The translations under genes were made by a program, and so were the position numbers. The notes under the pieces were generated by a model that was not told the origin of the DNA, made no database searches, and saw only the letters and a program-made list of their open reading frames with translations. Below are positions 9,617 through 18,035 of a stretch of 64,000 bases of DNA, piece by piece (position 1 is the stretch's first letter; each line of letters begins with the position of its first letter). This DNA is from Gaiellasilicea sp963811885. GTDB taxonomy: Bacteria > Actinomycetota > Thermoleophilia > Gaiellales > Gaiellaceae. The DNA lies in the NCBI GenBank assembly GCA_963811885.1, contig CAWETB010000014.1, positions 186,001-250,000 on the forward strand, in the 5' to 3' direction.

Positions 9617-10675
9617 GTGGGCGCACTGCTGCTGGTCGGAACGCGCAAGGGCCTCTTCCTCCTCCGCGGGGACGACGAGCGCCGCTCGTTCGAGGTCGAG
9701 GGGCCACTGCTACCCGGTTGGTCGATCAACCATGCGATCGTCGACCCGCGCGACGGCTCGCTGTACGCCTGCGCGAACAGCTGGGTGTACGGCGGCACCG
9801 TCCAGCGCTCGACCGACATGGGCAAGACCTGGGAGCGCTCCGAGGGCCTCGGCCTGCCGGAGGAGAGCGGGCTCAAGCTCGCGTCCACGTGGCATCTCGA
9901 ACCGGGCCACGCGTCCGAGCCGAGCACGCTCTGGCTCGGCGGCGAGCCGGGCGTCCTCTTCCGCTCGGACGACTCCGGGGCGAGCTGGCAGGTGAACGAG
10001 GGCGTGCTCGGGCACGAGACGCGGGACAAGTGGACGCCCGGCGCCGGTGGTCTGATCACCCACTCGATCACGCTCGACCCGGACGACGCGCAGCGCCTCT
10101 GGATCGGGATCTCGGCCGCAGGCGTCTTCCGCACCGAGGACGGCGGCACCTCCTGGACGCCCGCGAACAGCGGCACGGAGGCCTGCTTCTTCCCCGACGA
10201 CAAGTTCCCCGAGGTCGGCCAGTGCGTGCACAAGGTGCTCGCTCATGCCGGCCGGCCGGGCCGCCTCTGGCAGCAGAACCACTGCGGCGTCTACCGCTCC
10301 GACGACGGTGGCGGCAGCTGGGAGCGCCTCGACGGCAACGGGCTTCCCTCGGAGTTCGGCTTCGGGATCGCGCTCGACCCGGGCGACCCGGACACCGCGT
10401 TCGTGATCCCGGAGGAGGGCGCCGAGAACCGGGTCACCTGCGACGGCCGGATCGGGATCTACCGCACGACCGACGCCGGCGCGAGCTGGGAGCTGATCGT
10501 GGCCGAGGAGCCCGCCTGGGCGGCGGTGCTCCGCGAGGCGATGAGCCAGGACGACGAGGCCGTCTACGCAGGCACGCAGAGCGGCCACGTCTACGCGCTC
10601 CGGCACGACGAGGTCGTCGAGGCGGCGCGGCACCTGCCGCCGATCCTCTCGGTCGAAGCCGCGACCGCGGCCTAG
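9617..10675 (+). CDS. BNR/Asp-box beta-propeller protein (sialidase or VPS10-like fold)
   Basis: A 352-residue propeller without a signal peptide. Repeated Asp-box motifs occur through the chain: STDMGKTW, SDDSGASW, TEDGGTSW, SDDGGGSW and TTDAGASW, spaced as expected for blades. Such proteins are often annotated exo-alpha-sialidase, but the arginine triad and Asp/Tyr-Glu residues of true sialidases are not apparent, so enzymatic activity is doubtful. The start is GTG. A MoaD/ThiS-like gene begins two bases after its stop, so the pair is almost certainly co-transcribed and probably co-functional. Confidence 0.82.
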   Translation: MGALLLVGTRKGLFLLRGDDERRSFEVEGPLLPGWSINHAIVDPRDGSLYACANSWVYGGTVQRSTDMGKTWERSEGLGLPEESGLKLASTWHLEPGHASEPSTLWLGGEPGVLFRSDDSGASWQVNEGVLGHETRDKWTPGAGGLITHSITLDPDDAQRLWIGISAAGVFRTEDGGTSWTPANSGTEACFFPDDKFPEVGQCVHKVLAHAGRPGRLWQQNHCGVYRSDDGGGSWERLDGNGLPSEFGFGIALDPGDPDTAFVIPEEGAENRVTCDGRIGIYRTTDAGASWELIVAEEPAWAAVLREAMSQDDEAVYAGTQSGHVYALRHDEVVEAARHLPPILSVEAATAA

Positions 10676-10677
10676 CC

Positions 10678-10926
10678 GTGGCGACCGTGCTCCTGCCCGG
10701 CCTGCTGGCGACCGAGGCCGGCGGCCAGAAGGAGTTCGACGTCGACGTCGCAACCGTCGGCGACGCGCTGCGGGCTCTCCCGGTCCGGGACCTCGTCCTC
10801 GACGAGCACGGCGAGGTTCGGTCGCTCGTCCACGTCTACGTGGACGGCGAGCGCGCAAACGACCTGGAGGCCGCCGTGACGGCGGCCTCCAAGATCCGAA
10901 TCGTCGCCGCGATCGCCGGCGGCTAG
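10678..10926 (+). CDS. MoaD/ThiS-family ubiquitin-like small protein
   Basis: An 82-residue beta-grasp candidate starting at a GTG two bases after the propeller stop. The order of strands, the phrase VHVYVDGERAND in the second half, and the exact C-terminal Gly-Gly (IVAAIAGG) are the marks of MoaD/ThiS sulfur carriers, whose terminal glycine is adenylated and thiocarboxylated. No MoeB/ThiF-like E1 gene is adjacent. Possible roles are molybdopterin or thiamine sulfur transfer or a dedicated partner of the propeller; only the fold and tail are supported. Its TAG stop is shared on the opposite strand with the BMP gene through CTAG. Confidence 0.75.
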   Translation: MATVLLPGLLATEAGGQKEFDVDVATVGDALRALPVRDLVLDEHGEVRSLVHVYVDGERANDLEAAVTAASKIRIVAAIAGG

Positions 10927-11966
10927 CTCTTCCCGACGGTTGTCGGGATCCCCGTGATCTCCCCGTCCGCGATCTGCTGCTTGATCTCGTCGACCTTGTC
11001 GAGGTCCGCCTGCGGCACGTCGGAGCTGACCTTGCCGAGCCCCACGCCCTGCTCCTTCAACCCGAACGTTGCGTTGCCGCCGCCCTTCCAGCTGCCGTCC
11101 TGAACCGCCTTGATCGTCAGGAAGACCGCGGCGTCGACGCCCTTCTGGGCGCTCGTGAGGATGTGCGAGCCGAGGAATGACTGGTCGGCGTCGACGCCGA
11201 TCCCCCACCGCTTGCGCTCGCCGGCCGCGTTGAGCGCGCCGAGGCCGCAGCCGCCCGCGACCTGGAAGATCACGTTCGAGCCCCGCGCGATCTGGTTCAG
11301 CGCCAGCTCCTTGCACTTCGACTGGTCGTCCCAGTCCTGCGAGTAGTCGTGGATCAGCTTGATCCCGGGAGCGGCCTTCTCGGCGCCGGCGAAGTAGCCG
11401 GCGATGAAGCGGTCGACGGGCGGCTCCTTCATCCCGCCGACGGCGCTGATCACGTCCTTGCCGGCGCGGCGCTGCTCCTCGAGCCCGGCCAGGTAGCCGG
11501 CGAGGTAGCCGACCTCCTGCTCGCGGAAGAGCAGCCCCTGCACGTTGGCGGGCTTGCCCGGCACGAACGCCTGGTCGACGTCGATGATCGCGAACTTCGT
11601 CTCCGGGAACTTCTGCGCGACCTTGCCGATCGCGTCGCCCTGCGCGAACCCGACGCCGATCACGAGGTCGTAGCCGCTGCGCGCCAGCGAGGTCATGTTC
11701 GGGATGTAGTCGGCCGCGGTCGCCGACTCGACGACGCGTCCCTTGACTCCGAGCTCGTCCTCGGCGCGCTTGACACCGCGAAACGCGAGCTCGTTGAAGC
11801 CGTTGTCGTCGAGCTGGCCCTGGTCGACGACGAGGCCGACCTTGACCGGCGCGGCCGCCTCGGTTGCCGTCGCGGCGGTCGTCGACGCGGCGTTCTCGTC
11901 GTCCGACCCGCAGCCGGCGAGCGCGAGCACGGCGAGCAGGAGCGCAAGCGGGATCAAGCGGAGCAT
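10923..11966 (-). CDS. BMP-family nucleoside-binding lipoprotein (orphan ABC binding protein)
   Basis: A 347-residue PnrA/BmpA-type periplasmic binding protein. It has a lipoprotein signal with lipobox ALAGC at residues 15-19 followed by a Ser/Thr/Ala-rich linker. The binding domain starts VKVGLVVDQGQLDDNGFNE, with GVGFAQGDAI and ISAVGGMKEPPVDRF typical of the family, which usually binds purine nucleosides. No permease or ATPase genes accompany it, so it must use a transporter encoded elsewhere. It is divergent from an NrtR-like regulator across only 31 bp, which suggests regulation by that protein. RBS GGAAAGG lies 8 nt before the ATG. Confidence 0.88.
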   Translation of the reverse strand: MLRLIPLALLLAVLALAGCGSDDENAASTTAATATEAAAPVKVGLVVDQGQLDDNGFNELAFRGVKRAEDELGVKGRVVESATAADYIPNMTSLARSGYDLVIGVGFAQGDAIGKVAQKFPETKFAIIDVDQAFVPGKPANVQGLLFREQEVGYLAGYLAGLEEQRRAGKDVISAVGGMKEPPVDRFIAGYFAGAEKAAPGIKLIHDYSQDWDDQSKCKELALNQIARGSNVIFQVAGGCGLGALNAAGERKRWGIGVDADQSFLGSHILTSAQKGVDAAVFLTIKAVQDGSWKGGGNATFGLKEQGVGLGKVSSDVPQADLDKVDEIKQQIADGEITGIPTTVGKS

Positions 11967-11997
11967 GGGCTGAGCCTTTCCATTAAGGTTTTAGACT

Positions 11998-12696
11998 GTG
12001 AGGCAGAAACCTCTCGAGGATCCTACCACAGCCCCCGCGCAAGTCGTGCTCGCGGCAGTCCTGCAGGTGCGCGACCGGGTGCTGCAGGCGCTGCTCTGGC
12101 AACGGGCGCGCGAGCCGTTCAGCGGCGCCTGGGCCCTGCCGGGCGGGACGCTCGCGGCCGACGAGACGCTCGACGGCTCGATCCGCCGCCAGCTCGCAGC
12201 GAAGGTCGACGTCCGCGAGGTCGCCCATCTCGAGCAACTCGGGACGTGGAGCGAGCCCACCCGGCACCCGGCCCACCGCGAGCTCGCCACCGCCTTTCTC
12301 GGCCTCGTCCCCGCCGACGTCGATCCGGAGCTGCCCGCCGACACCGCCTGGCACGTCGTGGACGACCTGCCGACGCTGGCGTTCGACCACGCCGAGATCG
12401 TGCTCGCCGCGCGCGAGCGCCTGCGCGGCAAGCTCTCCTACACGAACGTCGGCTTCGCGCTCGCGCCGGCCATGTTCACGCTCTCCGAGCTGCGCGACCT
12501 CTACGCCGCCGCGCTCGGCCACGACGTCTCGGCGACGAACCTCAAGCGCGTGCTCCTGCGCCGCGACGTGCTCGAGCCGACCGGCGCCCGGCGCGAACCG
12601 GGCCGCACCGGCGGGCGTCCGGCCGAGGTCTACCGCTTCCGCACCCGCCGGCTCGAGATCACGGACCCGTTCGCGGCGCTGCGACCGCCCGCCTAG
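11998..12696 (+). CDS. NrtR-like transcriptional regulator (degenerate Nudix plus winged helix)
   Basis: A 232-residue protein with a Nudix fold at about residues 15-145 and a C-terminal winged-helix region (SYTNVGFALAPAMFTLSELRDLY then RDVLEPTG). The Nudix box is degraded: after GGTLAADE the REUXEEXGU part reads RQLAAKVDV, lacking the catalytic glutamates. That is the hallmark of NrtR regulators, which sense ADP-ribose or NAD-related ligands and repress NAD salvage genes. A GTG start is chosen because no ATG precedes the Nudix domain. It is divergent from the nucleoside-binding lipoprotein. An inverted GGTTT/AAACC pair spans its start but is weak as an operator. Confidence 0.8.
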   Translation: MRQKPLEDPTTAPAQVVLAAVLQVRDRVLQALLWQRAREPFSGAWALPGGTLAADETLDGSIRRQLAAKVDVREVAHLEQLGTWSEPTRHPAHRELATAFLGLVPADVDPELPADTAWHVVDDLPTLAFDHAEIVLAARERLRGKLSYTNVGFALAPAMFTLSELRDLYAAALGHDVSATNLKRVLLRRDVLEPTGARREPGRTGGRPAEVYRFRTRRLEITDPFAALRPPA

Positions 12697-13325
12697 GCGA
12701 TCAGCGACTGCCGCAGCGCCGTCGCAACGGCCTGCGTGCGCGTGTCGGCGTCGAGCTTGGCCATCGCCTTGCGGACGTGCGTCCGCACGGTCTCGGGCGA
12801 GATGAAGAGGCTCTTGCCGATCTCCTCGTTCGTCATCCCGTCGGCCAGGAGACGGAGGACGTCGCGTTCGCGCTGGGTCAGGTTGAGCATCTTGTCCGTT
12901 GCCGCAGAGCTCGACAGCACGCCGGCGAGGACCGGATCGACGTACGTGCGCCCGGAGGCGACGAGCTCGACTGCACGGACGACCTCCGCGAGCGGCGCCT
13001 CCTTGAGGACGAACCCGCGCGCGCCGGCGTCGAGCGCCTCCGTCAGGAGCGCGCGGTCGCCGAAGGCCGTGTAGAGGATCACCGCGGTGTCGGGCGCGGA
13101 GCGGCCGACGATCCGCGCGACCTCGATCCCGGACTGGCCCGGCATGCGCAGGTCGAGGATCGCGACGGTCGGCTTCCGCAGCTCGATCTGCTCGACCGCG
13201 TCGTTGCCGTCGCGGGCGCGCCCGGCGATCTCGATCCCGTGCTCGGCGAGCACATCGGCGACCGCCTCGACGACCGCCGGATGGTCGTCGGCGACGAGGA
13301 CGGAGGTCACGGCCCGGTCCGTCAC
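12693..13325 (-). CDS. NarL/FixJ-family response regulator
   Basis: A 210-residue DNA-binding response regulator. The receiver domain spans about residues 8-122, with acidic pocket ADDH, phospho-acceptor aspartate in AILDLRMPG, threonine in YTAFGD and lysine in FVLKEAPL. The LuxR-type helix-turn-helix is at about 147-205 (LTQRERDVLRLLADGMTNEEI, then SPETVRTHVRKAMAKL). It is divergent from a kinase-like stub gene, and its TAG stop shares a CTAG with the NrtR-like gene. A 7-bp inverted repeat lies 12 bp upstream of its start and may be an autoregulatory site. Confidence 0.93.
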   Translation of the reverse strand: MTDRAVTSVLVADDHPAVVEAVADVLAEHGIEIAGRARDGNDAVEQIELRKPTVAILDLRMPGQSGIEVARIVGRSAPDTAVILYTAFGDRALLTEALDAGARGFVLKEAPLAEVVRAVELVASGRTYVDPVLAGVLSSSAATDKMLNLTQRERDVLRLLADGMTNEEIGKSLFISPETVRTHVRKAMAKLDADTRTQAVATALRQSLIA

Positions 13326-13337
13326 AGGGGTCTACGA

Positions 13338-13357
13338 TCGCTTCGCCGAGGAAGCGA
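13338..13357. promoter_or_regulatory. Inverted repeat upstream of the response regulator
   Basis: Perfect 7-bp arms TCGCTTC and GAAGCGA flank a 6-bp centre in the 119-bp divergent region between the response-regulator and kinase-like genes. It could be an operator for the regulator itself or a hairpin in its leader. No U-tract follows on either strand. Confidence 0.35.
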
Positions 13358-13444
13358 CACCGTCGTGGGGGAGCATGAAAGGTCTGCGGCGGCCATCAAA
13401 AACTGCGCCTCGGGGCACCGATGCGCGCGAGGATCATAGAGACA

Positions 13445-13936
13445 ATGACCTACGACACCAAAGAAACCTGCGCGCTCGCCACGCTGGGCCGCCTGACCCG
13501 CGGCGCGCTGCACGAGCTCTCGAATCCTCTTGTGGCGCTCCTGGGCTCCGCCGAGCTCGCGCTCGCCGACGCGGAGCCGGGGACGAAGCTCCACGACCGG
13601 ATCGCGCTGACGCAGAGCACCGGCGCCGAGGTCGTCGAGATCGTGCGCGCCCTGCAGGGCTTCGTCCGGCTCCAGTCGCAGCCGCCGGCGGAGCTCTCCG
13701 TGGGCGCCGCGGCGGCCGATGCGGTGGCGCTCGTCGAGCGCGTGCTGCCGACACACGACGTCGAGCTGCGGACGAGCGGCGATGCCACCACGGTCGCAGG
13801 CCCCGGCGAGATCCGGCGACAGCTCGTGGAGCTGCTTCTCGATGCGCTCGATGCCCCGGGCCGCGGCCCCGTCGTCGAGCTGGTGGTCGGCGACGGCGTC
13901 GTCACGGCGACGGGCGGCGGCGAGCTGCGGCTCTAG
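13445..13936 (+). CDS. Histidine-kinase-like stub: HisKA dimerisation domain with vestigial ATPase
   Basis: A 163-residue protein beginning MTYDTKETCALATLGRL. The H-box RGALHELSNPLVALLGS at about residues 19-35 is a good HisKA phospho-acceptor motif. Beyond it there is only a short segment resembling the start of a HATPase (REIRRQLVELLLDAL-like, here EIRRQLVELLLDALDAPG), where the N-box asparagine is missing, and no G1/G2 boxes before the stop. It therefore looks like a dimerisation/phosphotransfer module rather than an autokinase. It is divergent from a response regulator, its likely partner. An upstream ATG would add eight residues. The stop shares CTAG with the convergent oxidase gene. Confidence 0.6.
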   Translation: MTYDTKETCALATLGRLTRGALHELSNPLVALLGSAELALADAEPGTKLHDRIALTQSTGAEVVEIVRALQGFVRLQSQPPAELSVGAAAADAVALVERVLPTHDVELRTSGDATTVAGPGEIRRQLVELLLDALDAPGRGPVVELVVGDGVVTATGGGELRL

Positions 13937-16336
13937 CCCCGGAGCCGCTCGCCCTTGCGGGTCGTAGAGCGGTTCGGCGGTGACCTCGCCCGCCACCCAC
14001 TCGCCGAAGATCTCCACCTCGACGGGCGTTCCCGGCGCGACGCTCGCGGCCGGCAGGTACGCGTACGCGATCGAACGGCCGACCGTGTAGCCGTAGCCGC
14101 CGCTCGTGACACGGCCGGCGAGCTCGCCGCCGACGCGCACGGGCTCGGAGCCGAGCGCGACCGCTCGGGGGTCGGCGAGCGTCAGGCAGGCCAGCCGCCG
14201 CTCCGGCTCACCCCGCGCCAGGAGCGCCTCCTTGCCGAGGAACTCCTTGTCGAGCTTGACGGCGAAGCCGAGCCCCGCTTCCTCGGGCGTGTCGTCGGCC
14301 GTGATGTCCGAGCCCCAGACGCGATAGCCCTTCTCCAGCCGGAGCGAGTCGATCGCCTTGTAGCCGCCGGCCACGAGCCCGTGCTCGCGACCCGCAGCCC
14401 AGATCGCGTCCCAGAGCCGGAGCCCGAACTCGGAGGGGCAGTAGAGCTCCCAGCCGAGCTCGCCGACGTAGGTGACGCGAAGCGCGAGGCACGGCACCGG
14501 CCCGACGTCGAGCTCACGCGCCCGCATGTAGGAGAAGTCCAGCGGGTCGGTCGTCAGGGGCGCGAGGATCTCGCGGCTCGCGGGGCCCCAGATTCCGATG
14601 CAGGCGTACTTCGACGTCACGTCCTCGACCGTGACCGAGCCGTCCTCGGGCGCGTGCTGGCGGATCCAGGCGAGGTCGTGGCGGCCGAACGCGGTTCCGG
14701 TGACGATCCGGAATCGGTCCTCGGCGAGCCGGGTCACCGTGAAGTCGCACTCGATCCCGCCCTTTGCGTTCAGCATCTGCGTGTACGTGATCGCACCGAC
14801 GTCGCGCGCGACGCGGTTGTCGCAGAGCCACTCGAGCAGCTCGGCCGCGCCCGGCCCGGCGACCTCGATCTTGGCGAACGACGACTCGTCGAAGAGCGCG
14901 GCAGCCTCGCGGCAGGCGGTGTGCTCGGCGCCGATCGCAGGCGACCAGTGGCGTCCCGACCAGCCGCGCGGGCGCAGCCCCTCGTCGCCGTCCGCCGCAT
15001 TGGGGTCGAACCAGTTCGCCCGTTCCCAGCCGGACTTCTCGCCGAAGGCGGCGCCGAGCTCCTGCAGCCGCGGGTAGGCGGGCGAGAGCCGAAGCGGACG
15101 CCCGGCCTCGCGCTCGTGCCCGGGGTACTTGACGTCGTAGTACGTCGAGTAGACCTCCGTCGTACGCGCGAGGGTGTACGCGCGGGTCGTGTACGCGGCG
15201 CCGAAGCGGCGGGAGTCCATGTGCCAGACGTCGAGGCTCGGCGTCCCTTCGACGATCCACTCGGCGACGAGCTTGCCCATGCCGCCGGCGCCGGCGAGCC
15301 CATGGGCGCAGAAGCCCGCGGCGACCCAGAACCCGCGGACGTCGGTCGGCCCGAGGATGAACTCGCCGTCCGGCGTGAACGCCTCCGGGCCGTTGATCAG
15401 CCGCACGACCTCCATCTCCGCGAGCGACGGCACTCGGCGGATCGCGTTCTCGAGCAGCGGCTCGAAGCGGGGCCAGTCCTCTTCGAGCAGCCTGCCGTTG
15501 AAGTCGGGCGGGATCCCGTCGAGCGACCACGGCGCCGGATCGCGCTCGTAGCCGCCCATGACGAGGCCGCCGGACTCGGGACGGAAGTACACGAGCAGCG
15601 ACGGGTCGCGCATCGTCGGCATGTCGAGCGGGAGCCCGGCGGGGCGCGTGACGAGGTACTCGTGCGCCATCGGCACGATCGGCACGGTCACGCCCGCGAG
15701 CCGCCCGAGCTCGGCGGCGAACATGCCGCCGGCGTTGACGACGACGTCGGCCTCGATCTCGCCCTTGTCGGTGACGACTCCCGTCACCCGGCCCCGCTCG
15801 ACCGGGATCGCGGTCACCCGGGTGTTCGTCGCGATCTCGGCTCCGCCGCGGCGGGCGCCCTCGGCGAGCGCGAACGTGAGCTGTGACGGGTCGACGTAGC
15901 CGTCGGTCGGCAGGTACGCGGCGCCGAGGACTCCCTCGGTGGTCATCGGCGGGAACAGCTCCTGCGCCTCCTCGGCGGAGATCAGCTCGAGCGGGAGGCC
16001 GAACGTCTTCGCCCAGCCGGCCTGGCGAGCGATCTCCTCGAGCCGCTCCGGGGACGAGGCCAGCCGCAGCGACCCGACCTCGCGCCAGCCCGTCTCGAGC
16101 CCGACCTCGTCGCCGATCGTCCGGTAGAGATCGACGCTCGCCATCATCATCCTCGTCAGCGAGAGCGAGCTCCGCAGCTGGCCGACGAGCCCGGCCGAAT
16201 GGAACGTGGAGCCGGACGTGAGGTCGGCCCGCTCGACGAGGACGACGTCGTCCCACCCGAGCCGGGTCAGCCAGTAGAGGATCGAGCAGCCGCCGACCCC
16301 GCCGCCGATCACCACCGCTCGCGCCCGCGTTCGCAT
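13933..16336 (-). CDS. FAD-dependent dimethylglycine/sarcosine dehydrogenase-like protein with GcvT domain
   Basis: About 800 residues in two parts. The N-terminal DAO-type oxidoreductase (residues 1-390) has the FAD dinucleotide motif VVIGGGVGGCSILYWL and the covalent-flavin-region HSAGLVGQLR. The C-terminal aminomethyltransferase (GcvT) and barrel domains (430-800) carry YVGELGWELYCPSEFG and GYKAIDSLRLEKGYR. Such enzymes demethylate dimethylglycine or sarcosine and pass the one-carbon unit to tetrahydrofolate. An extra G near base 13957 (CAAGGGCGAG) hides the true end, DPQGERLRG, whose TAG shares CTAG with the kinase stub. I take the ATG just before the FAD fold as start; an in-frame upstream ATG would add 19 residues through the inverted repeat. 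Confidence 0.85.
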
Positions 16337-16348
16337 CCGGAGGAACGT

Positions 16349-16408
16349 AGAGCCTCCAACGTGGTGATGCGCCACGGTGGCTCCCGACATCACTGCGTTG
16401 GAGGCTCT
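16349..16408 (+). promoter_or_regulatory. Long inverted repeat / 21-bp leader hairpin immediately before corA
   Basis: Perfect 13-bp arms AGAGCCTCCAACG and CGTTGGAGGCTCT enclose an inner GTGATG/CATCAC pair. On the plus strand the two intervening pairs are U-G and G-U wobbles, giving an uninterrupted 21-pair RNA stem with an 18-nt loop (16370-16387). On the minus strand the same positions are A/C mismatches, so the structure favours plus-strand RNA. It ends 6 nt before the AGGA ribosome-binding site of corA, so it lies in the corA leader while also occupying the upstream region of the divergent oxidase gene. Confidence 0.65.
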
Positions 16409-16425
16409 TGCGTCAGGATGTGGGC

Positions 16426-17432
16426 GTGATCGTCGACTGCGCCGTCTATGGCAAGGGACGCCGCCTCAACCTGCCGAAAGCGGTGCCGGGACTGCGCGAC
16501 GAGGCGAACGAGGCGGGCGGCTTCGCCTGGGTCGGGCTGGTCGAGCCGACCGCGGAGGAGTTCGAGGCCGTCCACGCGCGAGTTCGACCTCCACGAGCTC
16601 GCGGTCGAGGACGCCGTCAGCGCACATCAGCGGCCGAAGGTCGAGATCTACGACGAGACGCTCTTCCTCGTGATCAAGACCGTTCGCTACCTGGACGACG
16701 GAGGAGCGCGTCGAGATCGGCGAGGTGATGCTCTTCGTCGGGCCCGACTTCCTGATCACCGTGCGCCACGGGGAAGCGGGCGGGCTCGGCAACGTGCGCG
16801 AGCAGCTGGAGCGGCAGCCGGAGCTGCTCGCGTTCGGGCCGGGCGCGGCGCTCGTACGCAATCGTCGATCGGATCGTCGACGCATACGACCCGGTGGCCG
16901 AAGCACTGCGCGAGGACATCGACGAGGTCGAGGCAGACGTCTTCTCGTCCGCGCGGCCCGAGCCCGGTCGAGCGGATCTACCGGCTTCACCGCGAGGTGC
17001 TCAAGTTCGGCCGAGCGACGAGCCCGCTGCGTCCGACGCTCGGCGAGCTGACCGAGCCCGAGCTCCCCAACATCGACGCGAAGCTGATTCCGTACTTCCG
17101 CGACGTCGCCGACCACGCTGCGCGCGTCGGCGACCAGGTGGACGGCTTCGCCACGCTCCTCGCCGGCGCCCTGCAGGCGACGCTGACGCAGGTGAGCGTG
17201 CGTCAGAACGAGGACATGCGCAAGATCTCCGCCTGGGTCGCGATCATCGCCGTGCCGACGGCCGTCGCGGGGATCTACGGCATGAACTTCGAGCACATGC
17301 CCGAGCTCGAGCTGGCGCTTCGGCTACCCGGCGGTGCTGCTGCTGATCCTGGTCATGTGCATCGGCCTCTACGTCCGCTTCCGGAAGGTCGGGCTGGTTA
17401 TGACCGAACCGATCAGGGCACGAGGCGCGTAG
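16426..17432 (+). CDS. corA: CorA-family Mg2+/divalent cation transporter; five frameshifts
   Basis: The protein begins VIVDCAVYGKGRRLNLP and ends in two membrane helices. The family GMN motif is present in AGIYGMNFEHMPEL, followed after correction by EWRFGYPAVLLLILVM as in genuine CorA proteins. Single extra bases near 16577, 16703, 16856, 16964 and 17312 break the frame. Removing one base at each gives a continuous 334-residue protein ending IRARGA, and 1007 nt minus 5 is a multiple of three. Start is GTG with AGGA 7 nt upstream, directly after a long hairpin. Five insertions in 1 kb is the densest cluster here; I favour consensus error over decay. Confidence 0.82.
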
Positions 17433-17463
17433 TCGTGTCTGACATCGACGGAAGGAGCTTCCC

Positions 17464-17883
17464 GTGATCCGCCGCCACTTCAGCTTCGCGATCCTGCTGC
17501 TCGTGCTCGGCCTCGCCCTGGCCGGCTGCGGCGGCGACGACAACGAGAGCAGCGGCACAACGGCCGCGACGACCGAGGCGAGCACGACCGGAGGCGAGAC
17601 GAGCGCCGGCAGCGCGACGACGCTCAACGGGAGCGTCGGCCCCGGCTTCGACATCAGCCTCGACGGCACGGACGGGATCACCGCGGGCGACTACACGCTC
17701 GTCGTCAACGACCAGTCCACCGCCCACAACTTCCACCTCACCGGCCCCGGCGGCGTCGACGTCTCGACGGAGGTCTCGGAGGAGGGCGAGAAGACGTTCG
17801 ACGTGACGCTGGTCGCGGGCGAGTACAAGTTCCAGTGCGACCCGCACGCGAGCTCGATGAACGGCAGCTTCACCGTGGGGTAG
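17464..17883 (+). CDS. Cupredoxin-domain (plastocyanin-like) lipoprotein
   Basis: A 139-residue secreted lipoprotein with lipobox ALAGC at residues 18-22 and a low-complexity Ser/Thr/Ala/Gly linker to about residue 60. The C-terminal cupredoxin fold carries plausible type-1 copper ligands: a histidine in STAHNFHLTG and the Cys-His-Met cluster in FQCDPHASSMNG. It may shuttle electrons or bind copper at the outer face of the membrane. Start GTG is preceded by AAGGAG at good distance. It lies 31 nt after corA on the same strand but has its own strong RBS, so it may belong to the same transcript. Confidence 0.85.
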   Translation: MIRRHFSFAILLLVLGLALAGCGGDDNESSGTTAATTEASTTGGETSAGSATTLNGSVGPGFDISLDGTDGITAGDYTLVVNDQSTAHNFHLTGPGGVDVSTEVSEEGEKTFDVTLVAGEYKFQCDPHASSMNGSFTVG

Positions 17884-17948
17884 TCGCGGGGCGTGCGGCG
17901 CGACCGTCAAGCCGTATCCGGTCGCTGCCGATATTCGTTCTCGTGACG

Positions 17949-18035
17949 ATGAACACGACCCTCAAGATCGTTGCGACCGTCTCGGTGCTCGCGCACGCGG
18001 CGGCGGCTGCGGCAGTTCTCCTCCCGAAGCGGTAG
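17949..18035 (+). CDS. Putative 28-residue hydrophobic small protein
   Basis: The sequence runs MNTTLKIVATVSVLAHAAAA to a Lys-Arg end, forming one possible membrane helix with a positive C-terminus. It follows the cupredoxin gene by 65 nt, and a GTG two codons earlier is an alternative start. There is no strong RBS. Its TAG is directly abutted by the stop of the convergent phosphotransferase gene. Coding status rests only on the clean short frame and membrane-like composition. Confidence 0.35.
   Translation: MNTTLKIVATVSVLAHAAAAAAVLLPKR

Noticed and set aside
9617..10675. Calling the BNR propeller a sialidase.
   Set aside because: Asp-boxes show the fold only; I do not see the arginine triad or catalytic Tyr/Glu/Asp arrangement, and there is no signal peptide.
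11967..12012. GGTTT/AAACC inverted pair as a firm NrtR operator.
   Set aside because: Arms are only five to six bases with a 15-base gap and overlap the start codon; too weak without conservation data.
16426..17432. Programmed +1 frameshifting in corA.
   Set aside because: Five different sites with different local sequences and no common slippery motif or stop-codon context; sequence error explains them better.
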